Of a stretch of 47,236 bases of DNA, positions 1-9,009 are shown in pieces (positions within the stretch are counted from its first letter, which is position 1; every line of letters starts with the position of its first letter). The DNA is taken from contig CAYFZR010000011.1 in assembly GCA_964347835.1 (NCBI GenBank), positions 1 to 47,236 of the forward strand, in the 5' to 3' direction. The notes under the pieces are model-generated. The model made no database searches and was not told the origin of the DNA. It saw only the letters and a list, made by a program, of their open reading frames with translations. Both the position numbers and the translations under genes were made by a program. The stretch is from CAYFZR01 sp964347835 [NCBI: uncultured archaeon] (GTDB lineage: Archaea > CAYFZR01).

Positions 1-514
1 AACTATTTGCCTCTATTAAATCGACGTGCCCTCTAAGCAGAACAGTACAATCTCTGTAATCGGACCATGGTGTATGGTACTCTAACTTGTCCTTATATTT
101 AGCCAGAAGTTTATCTGGAGCCCCCGATCTCATAATTGATTCATGTATATTTTTATCTGTGATTTGAAAATCTCCGACGTTATAGTATACTTTTTCATCG
201 AGATTATATACGATTTGGGTACCTAATTCTGCAATATAGTTTTTTATTCCTAATATTTTAGCGTTGTATCTTAATTGATTTATGGTTCTGCCTGATACCA
301 TTACAACATCTTTTTTGCGTGAATGAGCATATAATAAAGCCTCTGCAATCTTGATGGATAAGTTTCCAGCATCGTCTCTAAATATGGATCCATCAGGTCC
401 TAGCAGAGTTCCATCAATATCTGTATATATTACATTCACCTCTTTAAGTAGCTCTTTTATAATTTCTATATTATTAGTCACGCCCCTTTCCTCAAAAACA
501 ATATCAATATCCAT
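1..514 (-). CDS. HAD-superfamily phosphatase, C-terminus cut by window edge
   Basis: This is the N-terminal 171 residues of a haloacid dehalogenase-type hydrolase; it runs off the left edge with no stop. HAD motif I is seen at residues 32-36 (DIDGT, nucleophile Asp32) and the motif II Ser in SGR at 74-76. The layout, with a cap region following motif II, resembles the Cof/phosphoglycolate/sugar-phosphate phosphatase branch, which dephosphorylates small metabolites in the cytosol. The substrate cannot be read from the sequence. The start was chosen from a GGAGG about 12 bases upstream. It lies 8 bases downstream of the DUF1616-like gene, so it is probably the last visible gene of the ilv operon. 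It could serve in recycling a phosphorylated intermediate, but that is inference. Confidence 0.8.
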   Translation of the reverse strand, partial: MDIDIVFEERGVTNNIEIIKELLKEVNVIYTDIDGTLLGPDGSIFRDDAGNLSIKIAEALLYAHSRKKDVVMVSGRTINQLRYNAKILGIKNYIAELGTQIVYNLDEKVYYNVGDFQITDKNIHESIMRSGAPDKLLAKYKDKLEYHTPWSDYRDCTVLLRGHVDLIEANS

Positions 515-522
515 TTATCTTT

Positions 523-924
523 TTATCCTCCTTCCACATCTAACCAAAAGAAAAGTTTCTCTCCGTTAATAAATATGTCCACCCTTCCGGAATAAATTCC
601 TCTTCCGGTATATCCTATTTGAGTTTCATCATCAGGATTTACCTTAATGCTTTCATTTTTTAGCAAGGATGAGTAAGTACTGTTTGATAAATATATTGAA
701 TATACGTAGACTTTTTCTTTCTTTTCGTGATTCTCTATCGTAAAAGCAAAAGAGAAATTCGAACCAATCATAATGGTAGTCTTAGGATATTCATCAAGGC
801 GATATGCACTAAATTCTTCTTTTACTGGCCCCTTTACGATTGCGAGTCCAATGATTATAATTATTGCCAGAATTAAAAATATGGAAAAGATGGCGTCCTC
901 TGGCAACTCTCTTAATTTCTTCAT
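523..924 (-). CDS. Single-pass membrane protein, DUF1616-like
   Basis: This 133-residue protein has a charged N-terminus, one strongly hydrophobic segment at about residues 12-30, and a predicted external beta-rich domain. The outer part contains EYPKT, a possible glycosylation sequon (NSTYS) and an IENHE segment. That spacing resembles the DUF1616 domain of archaeal surface proteins, where a NHE segment follows a transmembrane helix, but the match is by eye and weak. No catalytic motif is visible. Its start overlaps the stop of the aminotransferase gene by 4 bases, so translation is probably coupled. The function is unknown, and there is no visible reason for its place in an amino-acid operon. 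Confidence 0.7.
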   Translation of the reverse strand: MKKLRELPEDAIFSIFLILAIIIIIGLAIVKGPVKEEFSAYRLDEYPKTTIMIGSNFSFAFTIENHEKKEKVYVYSIYLSNSTYSSLLKNESIKVNPDDETQIGYTGRGIYSGRVDIFINGEKLFFWLDVEGG

Positions 925-2069
925 TTAAGATAGACCTCTTCGACCGCTGAGACACCACTCCCTGGCGCAATATCCAAACCGGACTCACTCAAAACAAGTT
1001 CTAATGCTCCTATTGTTTGCAGTATATCTAGTATTTGGACTGTCCCCATGTGCCCAATCCTGAATATCTTGTCCTTAAGATGATCCTGTCCTCCGGCAAC
1101 TTCGATACCGTATTTATCTCTCATTTGGCCTCTTAGTTTGGAGTCAGTTATACCATCTGGAATATTAATTGCAGTAACAGTGTTGGATGCATACTTCACA
1201 TTCGCGAACAAAGATAAACCAAGAGCCCTTACTCCTGCTCTCACGGCGTTGGCAATTTTTTCATGCCTTTTTATGTGGTTTTCTAATCCTTCCTCTAAAA
1301 CCATTTTTAAAGCCTCGTTCAACGCGTAAAAGAGTGGTACTGCAGGTGTATAAGGAGTTTGGGAAGGATCTCTAGCGAAATAGTCTTTGTATTGCTTTAA
1401 ACTAAGATAGTAAGCGTGAGCGTTTACATTATCTATCATTTCCCAAGCTTTTTCACTTACCGTGATGGGCGAAATACCTGGTGGAGCGGCTAGATCTTTT
1501 TGAGAACCATTTATACATATATCGACATTATACTTGTCTGTAAGGAACTCGTCCGCGCTCAATGCCGATATAGTATCGACGATAAACAATGCATTATAAT
1601 TTTTCACTATTTTCCCAATTTCTTTTACAGGGTTCTTCGTTGCCGTAGACGTCTCGTTAAATACCAATGTGACAGCTCTCGCATCAGGATTCTCTTCCAA
1701 CTTTTTCTTTATATCAGTGGGATTGATAGGCTCTCCCCATTCTGCAGAAACTTCAATTGCCTTTCCACCAAAAGTTTCTGTTATTTTCTTGAATCTTTGA
1801 CCAAATTTTCCAGAAACCGCACTGATTACCTTATCACCGGATTCGATTACATTCGCAACAGCGGCTTCCATTCCCGCTGTACCAGAGCCAGTGAGTAAGT
1901 AAACATCGTTTTCGGTTCGAAAAATGGTTTTCATCATTTCACAAGTTTCGGTTAAGAGTTTTCCGAATGTCGGGCCTCTGTGGTTTATTATCGGCCTCAT
2001 CATAGCGCGTAAAACTCTGGGATCTACGTTCGTAGGTCCTGGTATCATCAATAGTCGTCTTTCATACAT
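921..2069 (-). CDS. Class V aminotransferase (alanine-glyoxylate / serine-pyruvate type)
   Basis: This is a PLP-dependent aminotransferase of 382 residues, the usual length for the AGXT/serine-pyruvate branch of fold type I. A GSGTAGMEAAV segment near residue 60 binds the PLP phosphate. The PLP-binding Lys lies in GSQKDLAAPPG near residue 190. Archaeal members such as Methanocaldococcus MJ0959 are described as broad-specificity enzymes that act on phosphoserine, alanine or aspartate, so serine, cysteine or alanine metabolism are all possible. It lies 8 bases after the preceding membrane-protein gene. An SD-like GGTGG precedes the ATG by 4 bases. Position in the ilv operon fits a role in transaminating pyruvate-derived amino acids, but branched-chain 2-oxoacids are normally handled by a class IV enzyme, so the substrate is open. 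Confidence 0.9.
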   Translation of the reverse strand: MYERRLLMIPGPTNVDPRVLRAMMRPIINHRGPTFGKLLTETCEMMKTIFRTENDVYLLTGSGTAGMEAAVANVIESGDKVISAVSGKFGQRFKKITETFGGKAIEVSAEWGEPINPTDIKKKLEENPDARAVTLVFNETSTATKNPVKEIGKIVKNYNALFIVDTISALSADEFLTDKYNVDICINGSQKDLAAPPGISPITVSEKAWEMIDNVNAHAYYLSLKQYKDYFARDPSQTPYTPAVPLFYALNEALKMVLEEGLENHIKRHEKIANAVRAGVRALGLSLFANVKYASNTVTAINIPDGITDSKLRGQMRDKYGIEVAGGQDHLKDKIFRIGHMGTVQILDILQTIGALELVLSESGLDIAPGSGVSAVEEVYLK

Positions 2070-2077
2070 AAAACCAC

Positions 2078-2593
2078 CTAAACAAATACAGTTGTGTGTA
2101 TTCTTTTTGCAATCAGCAATATTTCATTACTTATATCATTTAGCCTAATCACATCGAAATCTGGATTCTCGAATTCTTTTTTTATTTCGAGCATTTCATT
2201 TTCTAATGTTTTTAATAAAGGATTCAAAGATCTCTCTGAGACGCCTTCGACTATATATTTCATACATGCCTTTTGAACTGTTGTCTTTGCTAAATCAATG
2301 CTTTCCAGGAGAATTTGGTACTTATCTTCATTTGAAAATCGCGTTGTTACAATCTCTTTTAAGTCGTCCAGAATAGAGTCCATTGAGTATAATAGTTCAA
2401 TATTTCTGAAAAAAAATGCTTCTCTAAGAAAGTACAATCCAATGAATGCTATGAAGAAACCCCAGAGCCAGAGATAAACGGTGAGCCTGTATTTAGCGGA
2501 TAAGAAAAAAAGGATTGCTATGAGGAGGGATACTATTCCCATTGTAGTTCTAATATCAGCCCTCAATTTTTGTCCCAATATTTCTCTGAGCAC
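2078..2593 (-). CDS. Two-helix membrane protein with cytoplasmic helical domain, unknown function
   Basis: I do not recognise this 171-residue protein. Two hydrophobic segments at about residues 17-34 and 40-58 form a hairpin in the membrane, followed by about 110 charged, probably helical residues (KEIVTTRF, LLKTLENEMLEIKKEF). No metal-binding or catalytic motif is visible. The start codon is GTG with only a weak GGTAA upstream, so the true start is uncertain. It lies 28 bases after ilvC and 8 bases before the aminotransferase gene, which makes it part of the ilv transcript. A regulatory or scaffold role is conceivable, but nothing in the sequence shows it. Confidence 0.7.
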   Translation of the reverse strand: MLREILGQKLRADIRTTMGIVSLLIAILFFLSAKYRLTVYLWLWGFFIAFIGLYFLREAFFFRNIELLYSMDSILDDLKEIVTTRFSNEDKYQILLESIDLAKTTVQKACMKYIVEGVSERSLNPLLKTLENEMLEIKKEFENPDFDVIRLNDISNEILLIAKRIHTTVFV

Positions 2594-2621
2594 TTACCAA
2601 TAAAAAGTTTTCTGAGTAAAA

Positions 2622-3611
2622 TCAGTCTTTCTTTTGCATCATTTCACGCAACTTTTTGCCGATCTTTTCGATAGGAAGTTCCTCCTCCATTTTTCTTAAT
2701 GCGTTTAGTACTGGGGCATTCGCCTTATTTTCCAAAACCCATTCTCTTGCAAACGCACCGCTTCGAACTTCTTCTAGGTTTTTTCGCATCATTGCCTTAA
2801 CGTCATCGTTGAAAATGCGTTTTCCTCTGGAAAGTCCCCCATATTCAGCGGTGTTAGATACATTTCTCCACATATAACAAAGACCGCCTTCGTAGATGAG
2901 GTCTACTATTAGTTTTAACTCATGGAGAGTTTCAAAATAGCATACCTCTGGTTGATACCCTGCTTCAACTAATACATCAAAAGATGCCTTTATCATCTCT
3001 GTTACTCCTCCGCACAAATCCATTTGTTCTCCAAATAGATCGGTTTCAGTTTCTTCTTCAAAAGTGGTCTCGATCACTCCTACTCTTGTAGTTCCGAGAG
3101 CCTTTGCCATTGCTAATGCCCTTTGAATTGCCTTTCCGGTGTAATCTTGTTTTACAGCGACAAGAGATGGAACGCCAAAACCTTCTTCGTACGTACTCCT
3201 TACCATCCTTCCGGGAGCCTTTGGAGCAACCATTATCACGTCAACAAAATCTGGAGGCATTATTTGATTAAAACAGATGTTAAATCCGTGAGAAAATCCT
3301 AAAGCGTTGCCATCTTCTAACTTATCACGAATATATGCATTATATACGGTTGGCTGAGTCTCGTCAGGTATGAGAACTTGGATTATGTCTGCCTTTTCTA
3401 CTGCCTCTGATATGGGGTACACATCAAGTCCTTCATTAGATGCCTTCTCCCATGATTTGCCACCTTCTCTTAATCCAAGGATCACATTTAGGCCAGAATC
3501 CCTGTAGTTTAATGATTGTGCCCTTCCTTGACTACCATATCCAATTACCGCTATGGTTTCATCCTTAATGGCGTCTAAACTTGCATCTTTCTCATAGTAA
3601 ATTTTAGCCAT
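2622..3611 (-). CDS. ilvC: Ketol-acid reductoisomerase (class I)
   Basis: This enzyme converts acetolactate or acetohydroxybutyrate to the 2,3-dihydroxy acid with NAD(P)H and Mg2+. The 330-residue length matches class I enzymes. The Rossmann motif GYGSQG is at residues 24-29, and the Mg-binding Asp/Glu residues lie in [12 protein letters not shown] and in the later [12 protein letters not shown]. Two ATGs stand side by side at 3614 and 3611. The second was chosen because it lies 8 bases from GGAGG and gives the usual MAKIYY start. The cofactor loop reads REGGKSW at 48-54, with Gly51 where class I enzymes normally have a phosphate-binding Ser, which may relax NADPH preference. It directly follows ilvN. 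Confidence 0.97.
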   Translation of the reverse strand: MAKIYYEKDASLDAIKDETIAVIGYGSQGRAQSLNYRDSGLNVILGLREGGKSWEKASNEGLDVYPISEAVEKADIIQVLIPDETQPTVYNAYIRDKLEDGNALGFSHGFNICFNQIMPPDFVDVIMVAPKAPGRMVRSTYEEGFGVPSLVAVKQDYTGKAIQRALAMAKALGTTRVGVIETTFEEETETDLFGEQMDLCGGVTEMIKASFDVLVEAGYQPEVCYFETLHELKLIVDLIYEGGLCYMWRNVSNTAEYGGLSRGKRIFNDDVKAMMRKNLEEVRSGAFAREWVLENKANAPVLNALRKMEEELPIEKIGKKLREMMQKKD

Positions 3612-3614
3612 CAT

Positions 3615-4118
3615 TTACACCTCCTCTATTAGTCTTGCCCCCCTCGTAATTGAGGTTATTCCCGTTCTTACCAACTCTTTAATCCCAAAAGTCTTAATCA
3701 TATCTAAGAACGCTCTTATCTTATCAGGATCGCCCGTTATTTCTATTGTGAGGGTCTCTGGACTGACATCCACAATGTTAGCTCTGAATACATTAGTATA
3801 TTGAATTATTTCAGATCTTATTGCTCCGGTAGGAGCATGAATCTTCGCAAGCACTAATTCTCTTACTACACACTCCTCAGGATCCATTTCACTTACTTTT
3901 ATGACCTCTATTAGCTTCTCTAATTGTTTTCTAACTTGTTCAAGCACTTTTTCGTCTCCACTGGTGATAAGGGTTATTCTGGAAAATCCTTCCTTCTCGC
4001 ATGGACCTACCGCAATACTATCGATATTATATGCTCTTTGTCTGAATAATCCAGATACCCTCTGCATTACGCCAGGTTTATCCTCTACCAAAACGCTTAA
4101 CATATGTTCCTTAATCAT
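3615..4118 (-). CDS. ilvN: Acetolactate synthase regulatory (small) subunit
   Basis: This is the regulatory subunit of acetohydroxyacid synthase. It binds branched-chain amino acids and activates IlvB. An N-terminal ACT domain begins at once (LSVLVEDKPGVMQRVSGLF) and is followed by the C-terminal half typical of IlvN/IlvH (VRELVLAKIHAP, then VDVSPETLTIEITGD). Length is 167 residues, which is normal. A longer frame starts at 4178, but it would overlap ilvB by 55 bases and adds a non-conserved acidic stretch. The ATG at 4118 has GGTGAG just upstream and leaves 5 bases after the ilvB stop. Valine feedback inhibition is a family property and cannot be confirmed here. Confidence 0.96.
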   Translation of the reverse strand: MIKEHMLSVLVEDKPGVMQRVSGLFRQRAYNIDSIAVGPCEKEGFSRITLITSGDEKVLEQVRKQLEKLIEVIKVSEMDPEECVVRELVLAKIHAPTGAIRSEIIQYTNVFRANIVDVSPETLTIEITGDPDKIRAFLDMIKTFGIKELVRTGITSITRGARLIEEV

Positions 4119-4123
4119 CTCAC

Positions 4124-5806
4124 TCACCCAATCATCTCTGTCATCTTCGCACCCGGAGGAATCATTGGGAACACACATTCGTCTCTGTCTATTATTACGT
4201 TTATGACAGTAGTTACTCCTGAATCAAAGCCTTCTTTTATTGCTGGAGCAACCTCTCCGGGCCTTTCTACCAGTACTCCTCTGGCTCCAAAAGACTCCGC
4301 AAGTTTAACGAAATCAGGTTGTGCGCGGAAGTCTACGGCAGAATATTTCTTATCGAAGAATAGCATTTGCCATTGCCTTACCATTCCTAAAGCCCTGTTA
4401 TCGAGGATGAGAACTACTACTGCAATATCATTCTCAACTACAGTTGCAAGATCTTGACATACCATCAAGAAACTTCCGTCTCCGGCAATGTCTATTACGT
4501 TGCTATCAGGACGGGCTACTTTAGCACCCATTGCCGCTGGAAATCCAAAACCCATGGTTCCTAAGCCGCCTGAGCTTATGAAGGTTCTTATTTTATTCCT
4601 TGTAAGATAATGACCAGCCCACATCTGACATTGTCCTACCTCTGTGGTTATTATATCATCCTCTCCTAAAACCTCCAAAACCTCTTTCATAACTTGCTGT
4701 GGCTTTAATGGTACTGCATCAGGAAAATCATATTTTGGTGGAAATTCCTTTTTCCATTGTTCTATCTTCTCCAACCATGCGGTTTTTTTCTTTAAAGCCA
4801 TTTTTTCTAATATTTTTATTATATCCTGAAGTACTAAGCGTGCGTCTCCAACGATTGGAACATCAATGGGTACGTTCTTGCCGATTTCAGCAGGATCTAT
4901 GTCTATATGTATTTTCTTAGATTCTGTGGAGAAATACGCTACAGCGCCGGTAGATCTGTCTGAAAATCTTGTTCCAACTCCCAATAATACGTCTGCATCA
5001 GATACAGCGAAATTAGATGGTTTTCTACCATGCATACCTACTAAACCTAAAACTAAGGGATGATTTTCTGGAACACTGGATTTGCCCATTAATGGAGTTA
5101 TTATTGGAGCGCCTAACATTTCTGCTAATTGTATAAGCTCTTTTGTTGCGTTAGAATGGACCGCACCACCACCAGCCATTATTATAGGTCTTTCTGCATT
5201 TGCCAATAATTCCGCTGCCTTTTTTATCTGGGCGAAGTTTCCTTTTAGAGTAGGCTTGTATCCGGGCAGTTCTATCTTCGCAGGAAATTCCATATCTATT
5301 TCTGCCTGTATTACGTCTCTTGGAAAGTCTATGTGTACCGGTCCCGGTCTACCGCTCTTTGCAATCTGAAAGGCTGTTTTCATTGTATAGGGTATATCTT
5401 TAGGATCTGCCAGCCTAAAATTGTGTTTTGTCGTTGGCATGGTAATACCTGCTGCATCTATCTCTTGAAAGGCATCTTTTCCTATCAAAAATGTCGTGAC
5501 GTTCCCTGTTAAAGCAACTATAGGACTAGAATCCATGTAAGCCGTTGCGATTCCAGTAGTCAAGTTAGTGGCTCCAGGTCCAGATGTCGCTATGCAGACG
5601 CCGACTTCTCCACTAGCCCGCGCATAGCCATCCGCTGCATGAGCAGCGCATTGTTCGTGTCTTACTAAAATATGTCTTATGTCTGTTTGATCGTAAATGG
5701 CGTCGTAGAGTTCTATAACTGCTCCTCCAGGGAGTCCAAATGCCACTTTAACGTCTTCTCTTTTTAATCCTTCAATAATAGCCTTACCCCCTCTCATTAC
5801 CACCAT
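4124..5806 (-). CDS. ilvB: Acetolactate synthase catalytic (large) subunit
   Basis: This thiamine diphosphate enzyme condenses two pyruvates to acetolactate, or pyruvate with 2-oxobutyrate to acetohydroxybutyrate. It is 560 residues long, as expected. The activating Glu is in LVRHEQCAAHAADGYAR near residue 50. The quinone-like FAD region and the C-terminal TPP site GDGSFLMVCQDL are present. Start at 5806 is set by GGAGG seven bases upstream; an ATG four codons in is the alternative. It lies 3 bases after ilvD and 5 bases before ilvN, so the two synthase subunits are co-translated. The product goes to IlvC, encoded two genes downstream. Confidence 0.98.
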   Translation of the reverse strand: MVVMRGGKAIIEGLKREDVKVAFGLPGGAVIELYDAIYDQTDIRHILVRHEQCAAHAADGYARASGEVGVCIATSGPGATNLTTGIATAYMDSSPIVALTGNVTTFLIGKDAFQEIDAAGITMPTTKHNFRLADPKDIPYTMKTAFQIAKSGRPGPVHIDFPRDVIQAEIDMEFPAKIELPGYKPTLKGNFAQIKKAAELLANAERPIIMAGGGAVHSNATKELIQLAEMLGAPIITPLMGKSSVPENHPLVLGLVGMHGRKPSNFAVSDADVLLGVGTRFSDRSTGAVAYFSTESKKIHIDIDPAEIGKNVPIDVPIVGDARLVLQDIIKILEKMALKKKTAWLEKIEQWKKEFPPKYDFPDAVPLKPQQVMKEVLEVLGEDDIITTEVGQCQMWAGHYLTRNKIRTFISSGGLGTMGFGFPAAMGAKVARPDSNVIDIAGDGSFLMVCQDLATVVENDIAVVVLILDNRALGMVRQWQMLFFDKKYSAVDFRAQPDFVKLAESFGARGVLVERPGEVAPAIKEGFDSGVTTVINVIIDRDECVFPMIPPGAKMTEMIG

Positions 5807-5809
5807 TTT

Positions 5810-7429
5810 TCATCCTCCAGTATATTTTGCTAAAACTCCTTTTTTGATCTTAGATTCAGGAGGTTTCCAGTTTGTTAACCTTTCATCTATTTCTCCATCA
5901 TCAAGTAAAACATTGAGTACTCTGTTTGGAATATCTATCTCTATAAGATCGTCACCTCTGACAATTGCGATAGGTCCTCCCTCCATTGCCTCTGGCATGA
6001 CGTGACCTATGCATGGTCCTCTTGTACCACCAGAGAATCTTCCATCAGTTATCAAAGCAACAGAATCGCCTAGTCCCTCTCCCGAAATTACCGCCGTAAC
6101 AGCGAGCATTTCTCTCATTCCCGGACCTCCTCTGGGACCCTCGTATCTTATGACGATTACATCTCCTTTTTCGATTTTACCATTTAAGACATCCTTTACA
6201 GCGTCTTCTTCACAATCGAAAACTCTTGCGGGTCCTGTATGGGACAAAATGTTTTTGCTCACCGCTGTTTGTTTCACAACGCTGCCTTTGGGAGCAAGAG
6301 ACCCTTTTAAAACGGCAATACCACCCTCCGCATGTACTGGATTATTCACCGGACGAATTACCTCTGAATCATATATCTCTGCATCCCTGATAATTTCTCT
6401 CAGTAATTTTCCAGAGACAGTCAAGCATTCTAGATTCATAAGATCGGAAAGAGACCTCATCACACCAGGAATTCCACCAGCGAAGTGAAGGTCTTCCATG
6501 AAATTAGGTCCACCAGGTCTCATATCGCATATGTGGGGTGTTACTCTGCCCAACTCGTCAAACAACTCCACTGGAATATCTAAACCACAATCACTAGCTA
6601 TGGCTGGGATGTGTAGAACAGTATTGGTAGATCCCCCGAGTGCTAAATCTACGAGGATGGCGTTTTCGAATGCCTTTGACGTCATAATTTGAGAAGGAGT
6701 TATATTTGCCTCCAACAACTCCAAAATTCGGTAACCTGTTTCTTTGGCTATTCTCAGCCTTTGAGAAGAATTTGCCAAAGCCGTACCAGAATAAGGTAAA
6801 CTCATACCCAATGCCTCTGTTACGCAAGCCATAGAATTTGCTGTAAACAAACCTGCGCAAGATCCGTATCCTGGACATGCATTATTTTCTATTTCCAACA
6901 ACCTTTCTTCGTCAATTTTTCCAATTTTAAACTCTCCAATTGCTTCAAAACATGATATAAAATCTATTTTTCCGCCATTTATAGTTCCTGCCTCCATGGG
7001 ACCTCCAGTAACTACGATACTCGGTATATCGATTCTTGCGCAAGCCATCAATTGTCCAGGAATAATCTTGTCACAAGAAGGTATAAGGACCATGCCATCG
7101 AACCTATGCGCCTCTACCATTATTTCAATCGAATCAGCTATCAAATCTCTCGAGGGCAAAGAGTATTTCATACCTATGTGTCCCATTGCGATTCCATCGC
7201 AAACCCCTATTGTATTGAATTCAAAAGGAACTCCTCCAGCGATACGAATTCCGGTTTTAACTGCATCTGATATCGTTTGCAGATGGATATGTCCGGGTAC
7301 GATTTCGTTCCATGAATTCACTACCGCGATGAAAGGTCTATTTATCTCTTCGTCGGTAATACCTAATGCCTTAAGCAAAGATCTGTGCGGGGCTCTCTCA
7401 ATACCTTCTTTGATTTCCAAACTCCTCAT
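5810..7429 (-). CDS. ilvD: Dihydroxy-acid dehydratase
   Basis: This Fe-S enzyme dehydrates 2,3-dihydroxyisovalerate and 2,3-dihydroxymethylvalerate to the 2-oxoacids. Its 539 residues fall a little below the bacterial average but are normal for archaea. The cluster ligand regions are seen as [39 protein letters not shown] and [16 protein letters not shown]. The C-terminal [21 protein letters not shown] signature is nearly intact. GAGGT precedes the ATG by six bases. It lies between leuA (9 bases away) and ilvB (3 bases away). The same enzyme serves valine, leucine and isoleucine synthesis. It belongs to an oxygen-sensitive class, which fits an anaerobe. Confidence 0.98.
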   Translation of the reverse strand: MRSLEIKEGIERAPHRSLLKALGITDEEINRPFIAVVNSWNEIVPGHIHLQTISDAVKTGIRIAGGVPFEFNTIGVCDGIAMGHIGMKYSLPSRDLIADSIEIMVEAHRFDGMVLIPSCDKIIPGQLMACARIDIPSIVVTGGPMEAGTINGGKIDFISCFEAIGEFKIGKIDEERLLEIENNACPGYGSCAGLFTANSMACVTEALGMSLPYSGTALANSSQRLRIAKETGYRILELLEANITPSQIMTSKAFENAILVDLALGGSTNTVLHIPAIASDCGLDIPVELFDELGRVTPHICDMRPGGPNFMEDLHFAGGIPGVMRSLSDLMNLECLTVSGKLLREIIRDAEIYDSEVIRPVNNPVHAEGGIAVLKGSLAPKGSVVKQTAVSKNILSHTGPARVFDCEEDAVKDVLNGKIEKGDVIVIRYEGPRGGPGMREMLAVTAVISGEGLGDSVALITDGRFSGGTRGPCIGHVMPEAMEGGPIAIVRGDDLIEIDIPNRVLNVLLDDGEIDERLTNWKPPESKIKKGVLAKYTGG

Positions 7430-7438
7430 TATTCTACC

Positions 7439-8992
7439 TCAAAATGAGTTCCTTTTCTTCCTGAGCAACATAAGTTTGTTGATACCCTCTATCATAGCAT
7501 CCACGCTTGCCATTACAATATCTTCCCTTGCACCTTTTGCAGAGGCAATATTACCTTTATCATCCTCTACTTTGATCATTACTTCTGCTAATGCATCTGA
7601 TCCTCCAGTAATTGCTTTCAATCTATATTCATTCAATTTAATAAATTTAGCACCGATAGCACTTCTAATAGCGTTAATAGCAGCGTCTACTGGCCCTACT
7701 CCTGTCTCTGAAGCAATTTTTTCTTCACCTTCGAAAACCAATCTCACGCTCGCAGTAGGAATCATTTGACTACCAGTCATAACAGATAGGTCTCTCATCT
7801 CTAATGTCCTTTTTTCTTTGGCTACTTCTCCGATTACTGTCTCGGCAATTGTTCTCAAGTCTACGTCTGTAACTTTTTTACCTTTATCACCAACTTCTTT
7901 TACTCTGTTTACAATATCTTTAAGTTGTTCTTTAGTAACAGAAATACCAAAGTCATCGAGCCATTTATCCACAGAATGAGTGCCTGTATGCTTTCCAATA
8001 ACGATTTCTCTCTTGTGCCCTACCATCTCTGGAGTAATAGGTTCATAAGTGAAGGATTTTCCCAATACACCATGAACATGTATCCCGGATTCATGGGCGA
8101 ATGCATTGTCTCCGACTATAGGAGAGCATGGCGGCAAGGATATTCCAGTAAGCATCTCCACCAGGTCAGATGTTTCAACGAGATATCGAAGGTTTATATT
8201 AGTTTTCACATCGTAGAGCGCATACAGAGATGTTACCACCTCTTCTAATGAAGCGTTTCCAGCCCTCTCTCCAAGACCGTTGACACAAACATGCACTTCT
8301 TCACATCCCGCTTCAACAGAGGCCAAGGAATTAGCGGTAGCAAGGCCAAAATCGTTGTGACAGTGCACTGCTATTGGTATATCAATTGTTTCATTTATCT
8401 CGTTTATGAGATAGAACATGGCTCTCGGTGTTATAACTCCTACTGTATCAGGGACGTCTACTCTATCTGCGCCTGCCTCTTGCACCGCTAAGAAAACATC
8501 TTTTAAAAAGGCAATATCAGTCCTAGTTGCATCCTCAGCGGAAAATTCAACAGTAACTCCGTGAGATTTGGCGTACTCTACAGCCCATATTGCTTGCTCT
8601 TTTGCCTCTTCCCTTGTTATTCTCAACTTGTGCTCTAAATGTAAATCTGAAGTTGCTACAAATGTATGTATAGCATCCACATCACATTCTAAGGCTATGT
8701 CTATATCTTTCTTGTCTACTCTTGCCAATGCGATTATCTCGCTATCCAAACCCTCTTTTGCTATTAGTTTAACCGCTTCTTTCTCTCCTCTTGAAGTAAT
8801 AGGCATGCCAGCCTCGATAGTATCGACACCGAGTTTATCAAGTTGTCTCGCAATCGTTAGCTTATCTTCTACTGTTAACGAGACTCCTGGTGTTTGCTCG
8901 CCGTCTCTTAAGGTTGTGTCGAAAATCCTAACTTCTTTGGGCAGTTTTTCCGGTCTAACAATATTTATGAGTTCACTAACATAGAACGCCAT
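7439..8992 (-). CDS. leuA: 2-isopropylmalate synthase / citramalate synthase family
   Basis: This DRE-TIM metallolyase condenses acetyl-CoA with a 2-oxoacid. The catalytic motif FDTTLRDGEQTPGVSL is near residue 24, the metal ligands are in HCHNDFGLATANS, and NGLGERAGNASLEEV follows. The C-terminal LeuA allosteric domain is complete (VGPVDAAINAIRSAIG). The first TIM-barrel part (ALARVDKKDID, HTFVATSDLHLEHKL) resembles archaeal LeuA more than CimA, but the two are hard to separate by eye and one enzyme may do both reactions. It is first in the ilv operon. Its ATG has GAGAAGGG directly against it, too close for an ideal SD; the well-spaced GAGGTG serves a short overlapping leader ORF instead. 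Confidence 0.93.
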   Translation of the reverse strand: MAFYVSELINIVRPEKLPKEVRIFDTTLRDGEQTPGVSLTVEDKLTIARQLDKLGVDTIEAGMPITSRGEKEAVKLIAKEGLDSEIIALARVDKKDIDIALECDVDAIHTFVATSDLHLEHKLRITREEAKEQAIWAVEYAKSHGVTVEFSAEDATRTDIAFLKDVFLAVQEAGADRVDVPDTVGVITPRAMFYLINEINETIDIPIAVHCHNDFGLATANSLASVEAGCEEVHVCVNGLGERAGNASLEEVVTSLYALYDVKTNINLRYLVETSDLVEMLTGISLPPCSPIVGDNAFAHESGIHVHGVLGKSFTYEPITPEMVGHKREIVIGKHTGTHSVDKWLDDFGISVTKEQLKDIVNRVKEVGDKGKKVTDVDLRTIAETVIGEVAKEKRTLEMRDLSVMTGSQMIPTASVRLVFEGEEKIASETGVGPVDAAINAIRSAIGAKFIKLNEYRLKAITGGSDALAEVMIKVEDDKGNIASAKGAREDIVMASVDAMIEGINKLMLLRKKRNSF

Positions 8993-9002
8993 CCCTTCTC
9001 AT
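8976..9002 (-). promoter_or_regulatory. Leader micro-ORF (8 codons) overlapping the leuA start
   Basis: On the minus strand an ATG at 9002 opens an 8-codon frame (MRRDGVLC) that ends in TAG at 8976, inside leuA and in another frame. AAGAGGTG lies 6-7 bases before this ATG, the only well-placed SD in the leader. The leuA ATG itself lies inside the micro-ORF. This arrangement could couple leuA translation to the leader peptide, but it could also be chance. Confidence 0.3.
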
Positions 9003-9009
9003 AAAATAC

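Noticed and set aside
351-569. Plus-strand open frame at the left edge
   Set aside because: It is antisense to the HAD gene, whose motifs DIDGT and SGR prove the minus strand.
4119-4178. 20-codon extension of ilvN into ilvB
   Set aside because: It overlaps ilvB by 55 bases and precedes the ACT domain with an unconserved acidic stretch; ATG 4118 has GGTGAG.
6009-6488. Long antisense frames inside ilvD, leuA and copA
   Set aside because: These follow from codon bias of the real genes on the other strand and have no SD or recognisable domain.
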